From Okeania sp. SIO2B3 (GTDB lineage: Bacteria > Cyanobacteriota > Cyanobacteriia > Cyanobacteriales > Microcoleaceae), in NCBI RefSeq assembly GCF_010672525.1, contig NZ_JAAHGH010000088.1, positions 1 to 32,178 of the forward strand: 32,178 bases of DNA. The letters run 5' to 3'. Within the stretch, counting starts at the first letter, position 1; every line of letters begins with the position of its first letter. Below the pieces are notes generated by a model. The model was not told where the DNA came from and ran no database searches. It worked only from the letters and a program-made list of their open reading frames with translations. Below are positions 22,705-30,559 of this stretch, one piece after another. The position numbers and the translations under genes were made by a program.

Positions 22705-22784
22705 TTTAATAAATATTTGTTATACCAAACATGAAAAAAGAATATTACCAATAATAAGCACCAACCAAAAGACTTTAGACTAAA

Positions 22785-25697
22785 TTACTGCTTGATTGGA
22801 ATCTGAATGATAAACTCTACACCATTATTTGGTGTGGAAATACAGAAAAGTTTACCCTGATGTTTTTCCACAATAATCTGATAACTAACAGATAGTCCTA
22901 AACCTGTTCCTTTACCTATTGGTTTAGTTGTAAAAAAGGGATCAAATAATTTATTTATTATCTCCGGTTTAATACCAATACCATTATCTGCAATAGAAAT
23001 TTCTACCCAATTATGCTCTAAAACTTTAGTACGAATTTGAATGATGCCAGAGTAATCTTGAATATTTAAAGAAGTTGGCTTTTGATTGTATTCATTTATG
23101 GAGTCAATGGAATTATTAATAATATTAATTAATACTTGATTAAGTTGACCAGGATAGCAATTAATGAAAGGAAGTTGAGCATAATTTTTAATAACTTCAA
23201 TAGCAGAACTATTAGATTGAGATTTTAATCGGTTGTTGAGAATTAATAAAGTACTATCAATACCTTCGTGAATATCAACTGTTTTTAATTCTGATTCATC
23301 AAGGCGGGAAAAGTTGCGTAAAGATTGAACTATTTGACGAATGCGAGTTGCTCCTACTGTCATTGATGAAATTATTTTAGATAAATCTTCTTTCAAGAAT
23401 TCTAAATCGATTTCCTCAATATATTCTTCAATTTCTACTTTTGGTTCTGGATAATGTTGTTGATAGAGTTTGACTAAGGTTAGTAATTGTTTAGTATATT
23501 CAGATGTAAAGTCAAGATTACCATAAATGAAACTCACAGGATTATTAATTTCATGGGCAACGCCTCCTACTAATTGCCCCAAACTAGACATTTTTTCTGT
23601 TTGAATTAACTGAGTTTCTTTTTGTTTTAATTCTTCCAAAGTTTGTTGAAGCTGTTGAGTTTGTTCTTTTAATTTAGTTTTCGACTGTCGCAGGGAATTT
23701 TCTACTTCTTGGCGCTGTTTAATTTCTTGTTCCAGTTGTAAATTTTGAGAGTTAAGTTCTTCTAAGGCTAAATTTCTACTTTCTTCAGTCAATACTAACC
23801 ACCAACTTCCTATGCCAATTAATAACAGTAGAGGCAGATATAATTTTACTAGGGTTATTAGTAATGACTGTGAATTATTCCCTAAATATTGAGATATATC
23901 AAGATAATAAATGACTCCAAATATTAATGCTACTAACCCAGAAATAAATAGGAAAATACCTAAAAATTTAACCACTCTTAATCCTAATTGTGGGGAAAAT
24001 TTACTAGAGATAATTTTCCGAGCAATGGTAAGTAACGGTTTTTCAGTTATCGGAGTTAATGCTGTGGTAGTTTCTTTGCAGCGGTCATAACAATGGGAAT
24101 CTAAGCTACAACATAAAGAACAAATCGAACCTTGATAAACAGGACAGTATGCCATGTCCTCCTGTTCATACTTCTGATTACAAATACAGCATTCCACTGT
24201 GTCAGAAAGATTAATTTTTTTATATTGATTTTCTCTAGCAATATAGTATTTACCTCTGGTAATAATGGCAATTATGGGAGCAAGAATAAATGCTAAAACC
24301 AAGGCAATAAAACCACAATAAGCTTGAGCAACAGAGCCAAATATTCCTAAAAAAGCAGCCATTGATACTGCTGAAGCAATCAGCATTGAACCAAAACCAA
24401 CAGGATTAATATTATGTAGATAAGCTCGTTTAAATTCAATGTAAGAAGGGCTAATTCCTAACGGCTTATTAATTACAAGATCGGCAACTAATGCTCCTAT
24501 CCAAGCAATGGCTACATTAGAATATAATCCTAATACTGCTTCTAAAGTAGCAAATACATTTAACTCCATTAAAACTAGAGCGATCGCTACATTAAAAATC
24601 AGCCAAACAACACGACCAGGATGATTATGAGTTAATCGAGAAAAGAAGTTTGACCAAGCTAAAGAACCTGCATAAGCGTTAGTAACGTTAATTTTTATCT
24701 GAGAAATAATTACAAATAGAGTTCCTATTATTAAGACAATTTTTGGGTCATCAAATATCTCAGTAAATCCTATTAAATACATTTGTATTGGCTGAGTAGC
24801 TTTAGCAAAACTAACTCCATGACTAACAGCAATAGAAGCTAAAAATGCGCCTCCCAATTCTTTAGCTACACCAATAATTATCCAACCAGGTCCGGCTAAA
24901 ATCATCGCTAACCACCATTTAATCTGATTATTTTTTTGTTTATCTGGCAGAAAGCGGAGATAATCTACCTGTTCGCCAATTTGAGGAATTAAAGAAAAAG
25001 AAACTGTTGCTGCCGCTCCAAATAAAAGTGGATTAAATTCTGCACCACTGACCGATCTACCTGCAAAATTAAACCAATTTGATAAAGCATTTGGCTCTTT
25101 ATAAAGAATAAAAATATAGGGAGATATCATTAAACTTAACCAGATTGGTTGAGTCCAAATTTGCAGTTGATTAATTACAGTTATCCCAAAAAATACAAGG
25201 GGAATAATTATTATGGAACAGACTAAATAGCCAAGGTATAAAGGTAGGTGAAAATATAACTCTAGAGCTTGAGCCATAATTGCTGCTTCTAGGGCAAAAA
25301 ATATAAAGGTAAAAGAGGCATAAATTAAAGAAGTAATTGTGGAACCAATATAACCAAAACCTGCTCCTCTGGTCAGCAAATCCATATCAATATTATATTT
25401 AGATGCGTAATAAGATATAGGTAAGCTAGTCAGAAAAATTATTATCCCTACAGTTAAAATTGCCCAGAAAGAATTAGCAAAACCATAACTAATAGCAATT
25501 GAACCACCAATAGCTTCTAAAGCCAAAAAAGAAGTTCCACCAATAGCAGTATTTGCTACTTGAAATTCTGACCATTTCCTAAAAGATTTAGGAGCAAAAC
25601 GTAAGGCATAGTCTTCTAATGTTTCTGTTGCTACCCAGGAGTTATAATCTCGCCTAACTTTCTGAATTTTTTTATTTGGGATTGTTTGATTTTTCAT
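22785..25697 (-). CDS. NCS1-family permease fused to a cysteine cluster and a sensor histidine kinase
   Basis: 970 residues from the ATG at 25697 (a TTG three codons upstream is possible). Residues 1-485 are an NCS1 (CodB/cytosine-purine-allantoin type) transporter of about 12 membrane helices: WSEFQVANTAIGGTSFLALE, IDMDLLTRGAGFGYIGS, NPLLFGAAATVSFSLIPQIG and NVTNAYAGSLAWSNFF. Residues 503-540 hold nine cysteines (503, 504, 506, 518, 526, 529, 530, 536, 540) in a CxxC-like, probably metal-binding cluster. Two more membrane helices (575-600, 612-637) and a coiled coil (640-705) lead to a kinase: H-box GGVAHEINNP (H715), N-box LINIINNSIDS, G1 DNGIGI, F FDPFFTT and G2 GKGTGLGLS, all intact. By analogy with transporter-kinases such as CbrA it probably senses its substrate or flux and phosphorylates a distant regulator. 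No partner regulator is in the window. Confidence 0.93.
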   Translation of the reverse strand: MKNQTIPNKKIQKVRRDYNSWVATETLEDYALRFAPKSFRKWSEFQVANTAIGGTSFLALEAIGGSIAISYGFANSFWAILTVGIIIFLTSLPISYYASKYNIDMDLLTRGAGFGYIGSTITSLIYASFTFIFFALEAAIMAQALELYFHLPLYLGYLVCSIIIIPLVFFGITVINQLQIWTQPIWLSLMISPYIFILYKEPNALSNWFNFAGRSVSGAEFNPLLFGAAATVSFSLIPQIGEQVDYLRFLPDKQKNNQIKWWLAMILAGPGWIIIGVAKELGGAFLASIAVSHGVSFAKATQPIQMYLIGFTEIFDDPKIVLIIGTLFVIISQIKINVTNAYAGSLAWSNFFSRLTHNHPGRVVWLIFNVAIALVLMELNVFATLEAVLGLYSNVAIAWIGALVADLVINKPLGISPSYIEFKRAYLHNINPVGFGSMLIASAVSMAAFLGIFGSVAQAYCGFIALVLAFILAPIIAIITRGKYYIARENQYKKINLSDTVECCICNQKYEQEDMAYCPVYQGSICSLCCSLDSHCYDRCKETTTALTPITEKPLLTIARKIISSKFSPQLGLRVVKFLGIFLFISGLVALIFGVIYYLDISQYLGNNSQSLLITLVKLYLPLLLLIGIGSWWLVLTEESRNLALEELNSQNLQLEQEIKQRQEVENSLRQSKTKLKEQTQQLQQTLEELKQKETQLIQTEKMSSLGQLVGGVAHEINNPVSFIYGNLDFTSEYTKQLLTLVKLYQQHYPEPKVEIEEYIEEIDLEFLKEDLSKIISSMTVGATRIRQIVQSLRNFSRLDESELKTVDIHEGIDSTLLILNNRLKSQSNSSAIEVIKNYAQLPFINCYPGQLNQVLINIINNSIDSINEYNQKPTSLNIQDYSGIIQIRTKVLEHNWVEISIADNGIGIKPEIINKLFDPFFTTKPIGKGTGLGLSVSYQIIVEKHQGKLFCISTPNNGVEFIIQIPIKQ

Positions 25698-25765
25698 CTC
25701 TGGCAATGCTTGAAAATTTAGCTTTCAAATTAATTTTTTTGATACTCTGAGTTCAAAGTATATAT

Positions 25766-25943
25766 ATATAGCAACCCTATTTCAGTTGCGAGTAAAAATA
25801 TCTTTGAATTTAGGGAACAGCGGTGCGACCCGGCATCGGAAAAAGATGCAAGGGAACGGGCACCAAAAGAGGGAATAGAAATAAAAGTTTCAGAGTTTTT
25901 ATGTATCCTTAGATTTTTTATAAATTATTTCCTATTGCTATAA
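25766..25943. mobile_element. Element with ATATAGCAA ends upstream of the permease-kinase
   Basis: ATATAGCAA (25766) and TTGCTATA (to about 25943) form inverted ends related to those at 16132 and 17131. The interior, with a GC-rich GTGCGACCCGGCATCGG segment, is unlike those copies. It lies about 70 bp upstream of the start codon at 25697, and may therefore carry or displace the promoter. Confidence 0.6.
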
Positions 25944-25980
25944 TATCATATTCGGTTAAATACTTATCAAGAAACAGTAA

Positions 25981-26050
25981 TAGACATCTCCATAAATTAG
26001 ATTTTCACCTAGACAGAATCAGGGTTTCATATTCTTTTTTGGAGATTATA
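25981..26050. mobile_element. Short TAGACATCTCC-type element, degenerate copy 3
   Basis: TAGACATCTCC at 25981 is perfect; the other end, GGAGATTATA to 26050, is diverged. It is only 70 bp, less than half the length of copies 1 and 2, so it is an internally deleted relative. Confidence 0.55.
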
Positions 26051-26089
26051 ATAGAGAACACCAGGTATAGAGGGATAAATAAATATCTT

Positions 26090-26136
26090 CAACAATTAAT
26101 AATTAATAATTAATAATTGTTAATTGTTAATTGTTG
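26090..26136. repeat. TTAATAA and TTGTTAA heptamer tracts at a gene end
   Basis: Four units of a TTAATAA-type heptamer pass directly into three units of a TTGTTAA-type heptamer. The stop codon of the kinase gene at 26120 lies inside this tract, so its last residues (STINN) are repeat-encoded. Confidence 0.85.
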
Positions 26137-27910
26137 AAGATACTACTTGATTAATTTTCTGCCTAATAGGAATCTGAATTATAAACTCTGCTCCCTTCCC
26201 TAGTTGAGAATAACACAATAATTTTCCGCCATGTTTTTCCACAACAATTTGATAACTAATAGATAATCCTAATCCAGTTCCTTTTCCTGAAGATTTAGTT
26301 GTAAAGAAAGAATCAAATAATTTTTTGCTAACTTCTTCAGTCATACCTAAACCATTATCTGCAATTGAAATTACTACCCACTCTTTATTTAAAATTTTAG
26401 TACAAACTTTAATTTGACTCGGATTTTTCCTGACTTCTTCTGGGGTGCGCTGTTCATTATATTCATCCAACGCATCAATAGCATTACTCAAAATATTCAT
26501 CAATACCTGATGAAGTTGACCAGCATAAAAATCAACTAATGGTAATTCTTGATATTCTTTTATAACTCTAATTTCTGGGGAAGAAGTTGTTGCTTTAATC
26601 CGGCTATCTAAAAGCATCAATGTACTGTCTATTGCTTCATGAACATCAACTTGTTTAAATTCGGCTTTTTCAAACCGGGAAAAGTTACGCATTGACTTAA
26701 TTATTTCATAAATTCTTTCTGTACCTATCTCCATAGACCTGATAATTTCATTGAGGTCTTTCTTAATAAAATTCAGGTCAATTTCTGCTATTTTAATTTG
26801 AATTTCTGGTGTAGGATGAGGAAATTTATGCTGATACATCTCTAGCAATTCTAGTATGTCTTGAAAATATTCTTGAGCTGGAGCAATATTTCCACGAATA
26901 TAGTTAATTGGATTGTTAATTTCATGGGCAACACCAGCTACCATTTGTCCTAAGCTAGACATTTTTTCTGTGTGTAGTAATTGAGCATGGGTTGTCTGTA
27001 GTTTTTCTAGGGTTTTTTGCTGTTCGGCAATTGCTTTTTCTAAACGGTCAGATTGAATTAATGTGGATTTTCCTGATACATCTAATAACTGATGTAATGT
27101 GGCATTTTCTGATTGAAGCTGTTCAATAATTTTATCTTTATATTTTAGTTCGCTCTGATTAATTGTTCGATCTTTACCTTGGCTAGATGAGAAAATTTCA
27201 CCTTGGTCAAAGGGCAAAAGTGCTATCTTAACACTTAGTGCTAATGGTTTTAATAAATCAATAGTCTCTCTTGGTACTTTTACTTTTAAAAACATTAAAA
27301 CTACAAACATATTTCCTGAAGGTAATAAACCTCCAAATCCGATTACAGATTTAATATTAAAAGGAATTACAAATGATTTTTGTGCTGGAATATAAGGGCT
27401 ACCCAAGGCATCAGCTACATAAAATACGTTGTACATTTTTTGCTCTAAATCAGCCAATAAATTTAGGTCTGTTTCTACCACTTGACTAACTTCTAATCCT
27501 AATTGTTGAATTAGCCTTGATATCATAGGAATTTTAGCGATCGCTGCTTTATTTGCTAAAGGAATTGCTTTGTGTCCAGAAGATTTTTGTCGTAAATTCC
27601 ATTCTGGTTTTTCCCCAGCAGTACTCAGCAAGGTTAAGCATTTTAAATCAGGAGTGACTGATTGATTATTTAATAATGTAGAAGCATATTCTTGTAGTTC
27701 GTAGCTGAGTTTTTTATATGAAATAGTCTGAAACATACGGATTAGCGCACAGGATTTTTCTTTAATATCTTTACTAATTAGATTTTCATAAAGATACTTA
27801 ATAATCCGATTGCTTACCTCTTCTGTTGTATGAGCATCTTTTCCTAATTGGCGTAAAACTAGCCCACATTCAGACATATCTCTGAGACCAAATTGAGTTA
27901 AATCATACAT
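26120..27910 (-). CDS. Soluble sensor histidine kinase with an unnamed N-terminal sensor domain
   Basis: 596 residues, ATG at 27910. There are no membrane segments. Residues 1-235 form a globular domain beginning MYDLTQFGLRDMSECGLVLR and ending LKPLALSVKIALLPF; I remember similar N-termini in other cyanobacterial kinases but know no established name. The second half (GFGGLLPSGNMFVVLMFLKV) has a GAF-like alternation. A coiled coil covers about 255-315. The kinase core is intact: H-box MVAGVAHEINNP (H329), N-box LMNILSNAIDAL, G1 DNGLGM, F FDSFFTT and G2 GKGTGLGLS. The phospho-transfer and ATP domains are closely similar to those of the genes on both sides, suggesting local duplication. Ligand and target regulator are unknown. 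Confidence 0.9.
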   Translation of the reverse strand: MYDLTQFGLRDMSECGLVLRQLGKDAHTTEEVSNRIIKYLYENLISKDIKEKSCALIRMFQTISYKKLSYELQEYASTLLNNQSVTPDLKCLTLLSTAGEKPEWNLRQKSSGHKAIPLANKAAIAKIPMISRLIQQLGLEVSQVVETDLNLLADLEQKMYNVFYVADALGSPYIPAQKSFVIPFNIKSVIGFGGLLPSGNMFVVLMFLKVKVPRETIDLLKPLALSVKIALLPFDQGEIFSSSQGKDRTINQSELKYKDKIIEQLQSENATLHQLLDVSGKSTLIQSDRLEKAIAEQQKTLEKLQTTHAQLLHTEKMSSLGQMVAGVAHEINNPINYIRGNIAPAQEYFQDILELLEMYQHKFPHPTPEIQIKIAEIDLNFIKKDLNEIIRSMEIGTERIYEIIKSMRNFSRFEKAEFKQVDVHEAIDSTLMLLDSRIKATTSSPEIRVIKEYQELPLVDFYAGQLHQVLMNILSNAIDALDEYNEQRTPEEVRKNPSQIKVCTKILNKEWVVISIADNGLGMTEEVSKKLFDSFFTTKSSGKGTGLGLSISYQIVVEKHGGKLLCYSQLGKGAEFIIQIPIRQKINQVVSSTINN

Positions 27911-28188
27911 CTTTAAATTTTTTAAAATTCAGTTCAGTAATGTATAATTTAAGTTTAACATAAAAACATCTATACAACTATATTAAAAGTGTTTAATATT
28001 AAGTATTAAATGCTGATAGATAATTAAATTAAAATCTAAAATTTAGACGTTCAAATATGTCAATTTATTATGGCAGGGAATAAATTAAAAAGTAAGAGTT
28101 ATTAGCTATTGCTTTTAGTTTAGGATAAAAGCTTTATTAATTGTCTTACTGCAAAAATTGGCTCCCTTGCCCTTATAAAAATTTGATA
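27911..28188. other. AT-rich upstream region of the kinase gene, no gene seen
   Basis: This stretch is strongly AT-rich. On the minus strand a TTATACAT-like box lies about 35-40 bp before the ATG at 27910 and could be a -10 element, but there is no convincing -35. No ribosome-binding site, hairpin or open frame stands out. Confidence 0.4.
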
Positions 28189-28383
28189 AATGTTTGTTAC
28201 AAATGGTAGGGAAGTTGCATAGTCCGTACGAAAGAAGGAAGAGGGAAGAAGGAAGAAGGGATAAATATTTAAAAAAATGTAAAAAAGATATAAATAACTA
28301 TCTAAAATTAACTCGAATAGCTATTTTTAAGCATATCCGATTAACATCTACCTTTTTGTAGCATTCTTTTTTCAAATTGGTAT
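28189..28383. repeat. Dispersed element, uninterrupted relative of 17267-17801
   Basis: AAATGTTTGTTACAAATGGT at 28189 and the terminal ATTGGTAT at 28376-28383 match, in inverted orientation, both outer parts of 17267-17801. A GGAAGAA heptamer tract (28229-28260) is embedded. Confidence 0.65.
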
Positions 28384-28394
28384 TAAAGTCTATT

Positions 28395-28510
28395 TCAATT
28401 TAAACACTGTCCTATATGAGAGAGTCTTGTTGTTGTTAACGCAGTTCCTCCGGAGGAGGCTAGCTGACAGCTAATAGTTGTTTGCGCAGCATTCCGCAGG
28501 AAATGCTTAC
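28395..28510. repeat. Dispersed palindrome-bearing repeat, copy B
   Basis: It shares TTTAAACACTG, GCTGACAGCTAATAG and GCAGCATTCCGCAGGAAATG with copy A at 22195-22307. The first palindrome of copy A is replaced here by GTTCCTCCGGAGGAGGC (28443-28460). Confidence 0.8.
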
Positions 28511-28560
28511 ATTAAAAATAATCTGAATAATAAGAAATTAGCAGTCTACTGATATAGATC

Positions 28561-28661
28561 ATATGAAATACGTTAATGTTTGCTACCAACTACTGATGGG
28601 GAGAGAGGGAGATTTCGAGATGGGGAGATTCGTAAGTAACACAATTTTTTGTATTTCATAT
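28561..28661. mobile_element. 101-bp miniature element with ATATGAAATAC ends
   Basis: ATATGAAATAC (28561-28571) and GTATTTCATAT (28651-28661) are perfect inverted ends. The interior carries a GGGGAGA-type repeat. It lies about 60 bp beyond the stop codon of the receiver-kinase gene. Confidence 0.75.
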
Positions 28662-28721
28662 CAGAAGTAGATAATCAAGAGCGTTATCAATATATGTATA
28701 GTAAAATTTATTCAATTATTT

Positions 28722-30077
28722 CTAACTTTTTTCTCTTTTTTGATTTGGTAATTTAATCACAAATTCTGTTCCTTTTTCAGAAAGAGAATTACATTCCAAT
28801 TCTCCTCCATGTTTATTGACTATAATTAAGTAACTCATAGATAATCCTAAGTTGCTGATTTTATTGTAAGTATTGGTATTTTCAAAAGTTTCATATAGTT
28901 GATCTTTGAGATTTTCCAGTATTCCCAGTCCATTGTTAACTATTCTAATTTCTACTCCATAGGATTCAATAATTGAAGTAGTAATAGTAATCCGATTTGG
29001 ATTTTGCAGAATTTCTTGATAAGTTTTAAATTTTTTATAGTTATATTCTTCTAAAGAATCAATTGCATTGACTAACAAATTCATAAAAACTTGATTTAAG
29101 GTATTTGGATAACAATTAATCTGAGGTAAATTTCCATAATTTTTGATGATTTCAATTGCAGGACGCTGATGATTAGCTTTTAGTCGATGCTGTAAAATTG
29201 TCAGAGTATTATCTATGCCTTCATTAATATCAAAAGCTACTTTTGAGGTACTATCTGCTCTAGCAAAACTTCGCAATGATACGCTAATTTCGCTGATGCG
29301 AGTGCTTGCTGTTTTTATGGAAAATAAGATTTTTGGTAGCTCTTCAATCAGAAAATCTATATCCATGTCTTCCGCGTCTTTTTCAATTATTAGACCAGGC
29401 TCAGGAAATTGTTTTTGATATAACTTAATGTGATTAATAATTGCTGTGAGATATGTTTCTGCTAAATTAACATTACCGACAACTATACTAACTGGATTAT
29501 TTAACTCATGGGCAATACCAGCAACTAATGCCCCAATGTTAGACATTTTTTCACTTTGAATTAGTTGCAATTGAGCTTCTTTAAGTTCTTCTAAATATTG
29601 AGAAAGTTCTGCAGTTCTTGACTGTACTTTATCTTCCAGAACGGATGCAGATTTTTGCAATTCTATTTCTGCTTTAGTCCGTTCTTTGATCTCTTTTTGT
29701 AAGCGTATATGTATATTTATTCTAGATAACAGTTCTTCTGCTTTAAACGGTTTAACAATATAGTCTACAGCTCCTAAATTTAAACCTTTGATTTTTTCAT
29801 CAGATTCAGAAAGTGAAGTCATAAAAATAATAGGAATATTTTTAGTTCTTTCTGAAGTTTGCAAGTAACTACAAACTTCAAAACCATCTATTCCTGGCAT
29901 AATTATATCTAGTAAAATCAAATCTGGTAATACATTTTTTACTGTCTCAATTGCAGTTTCCCCATCCTCTACTACGATGACATTAAAACCAGAAAATTTT
30001 AATAAATTCAACATTAAATTGGCATTTCGATATTCATTATCGACTACCATAATTGTGTGTTCTTTTTTTTGATTCAT
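28722..30077 (-). CDS. Receiver-histidine kinase hybrid with a degenerate ATP-binding domain
   Basis: 451 residues from the ATG at 30077, chosen because AAAGGAG lies 6 bp upstream on the minus strand and the receiver fold starts at once (HTIMVVDNE). The frame stays open 58 codons further up to 30251, but that part is AT-rich and resembles no domain. Residues 8-125 are a receiver: D13, phospho-acceptor D57 in LILLDIIMPG, T87 and K109. A coiled coil (125-178) leads to H-box LVAGIAHELNNP (H190) and an intact N-box FMNLLVNAIDSL. The rest of the ATPase is damaged: G1 is VNNGLGI (Asp to Asn), the F box is YETFENT, and G2 is NKISNLGLSM, lacking the GxGxG glycines. It may be a phosphorelay scaffold or pseudokinase. 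Two intact paralogues lie downstream. Confidence 0.88.
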   Translation of the reverse strand: MNQKKEHTIMVVDNEYRNANLMLNLLKFSGFNVIVVEDGETAIETVKNVLPDLILLDIIMPGIDGFEVCSYLQTSERTKNIPIIFMTSLSESDEKIKGLNLGAVDYIVKPFKAEELLSRINIHIRLQKEIKERTKAEIELQKSASVLEDKVQSRTAELSQYLEELKEAQLQLIQSEKMSNIGALVAGIAHELNNPVSIVVGNVNLAETYLTAIINHIKLYQKQFPEPGLIIEKDAEDMDIDFLIEELPKILFSIKTASTRISEISVSLRSFARADSTSKVAFDINEGIDNTLTILQHRLKANHQRPAIEIIKNYGNLPQINCYPNTLNQVFMNLLVNAIDSLEEYNYKKFKTYQEILQNPNRITITTSIIESYGVEIRIVNNGLGILENLKDQLYETFENTNTYNKISNLGLSMSYLIIVNKHGGELECNSLSEKGTEFVIKLPNQKREKS

Positions 30078-30559
30078 GGAAACTCCTTTGATTTTTTTAT
30101 TAGTTAAAACTAAAGCAGTTTTCGACTTTATTAAGTGCAAAATTTTATGGGTATTGCCAATAATAAATAAGGAATATAAATCAAGATTTAACTGTACCCA
30201 ATCATTCTCAAAAAATCTGTAATATTTTTGACTATCTAAATGTATTTTCACAAAGATAACTAGATTTATTTATGGCAAAATCAAAGTAAATATCAGATAA
30301 TTTATTACTACTTTCACCCAGCCGATATGATTTTCCGTTCTACTACTTATACTCATAAAACAATTAATAACTCAAATAAATTTTTTATTGTATTATTAAT
30401 CATGTTAACATTTTTATTAAAGTCAGAGTAGTTCTTTATCAAAACTTTTCATAACAGTAGAATTACCATTATATCACTTTTTGTATTGAGATAGACACAA
30501 TGCTGTAAAAATCTCAACTATGACTACTAAAAACCCGAATATCTAGGAGTATTAACCCA
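30078..30559. other. Divergent intergenic region between the kinase and glycosyltransferase genes
   Basis: AT-rich. It must hold the promoters of both divergent genes, but I see no confident -35/-10 pair. A weak inverted pair, TTGAGAT and ATCTCAA, is at about 30486-30520. The only strong signal is TAGGAGT at 30544-30550, the ribosome-binding site of the downstream gene. Confidence 0.45.

Noticed and set aside
30078-30251. N-terminal extension of the receiver-kinase to 509 residues
   Set aside because: The upstream 58 codons are AT-rich with no domain, while AAAGGAG stands 6 bp before the internal ATG at 30077, where the receiver fold begins.
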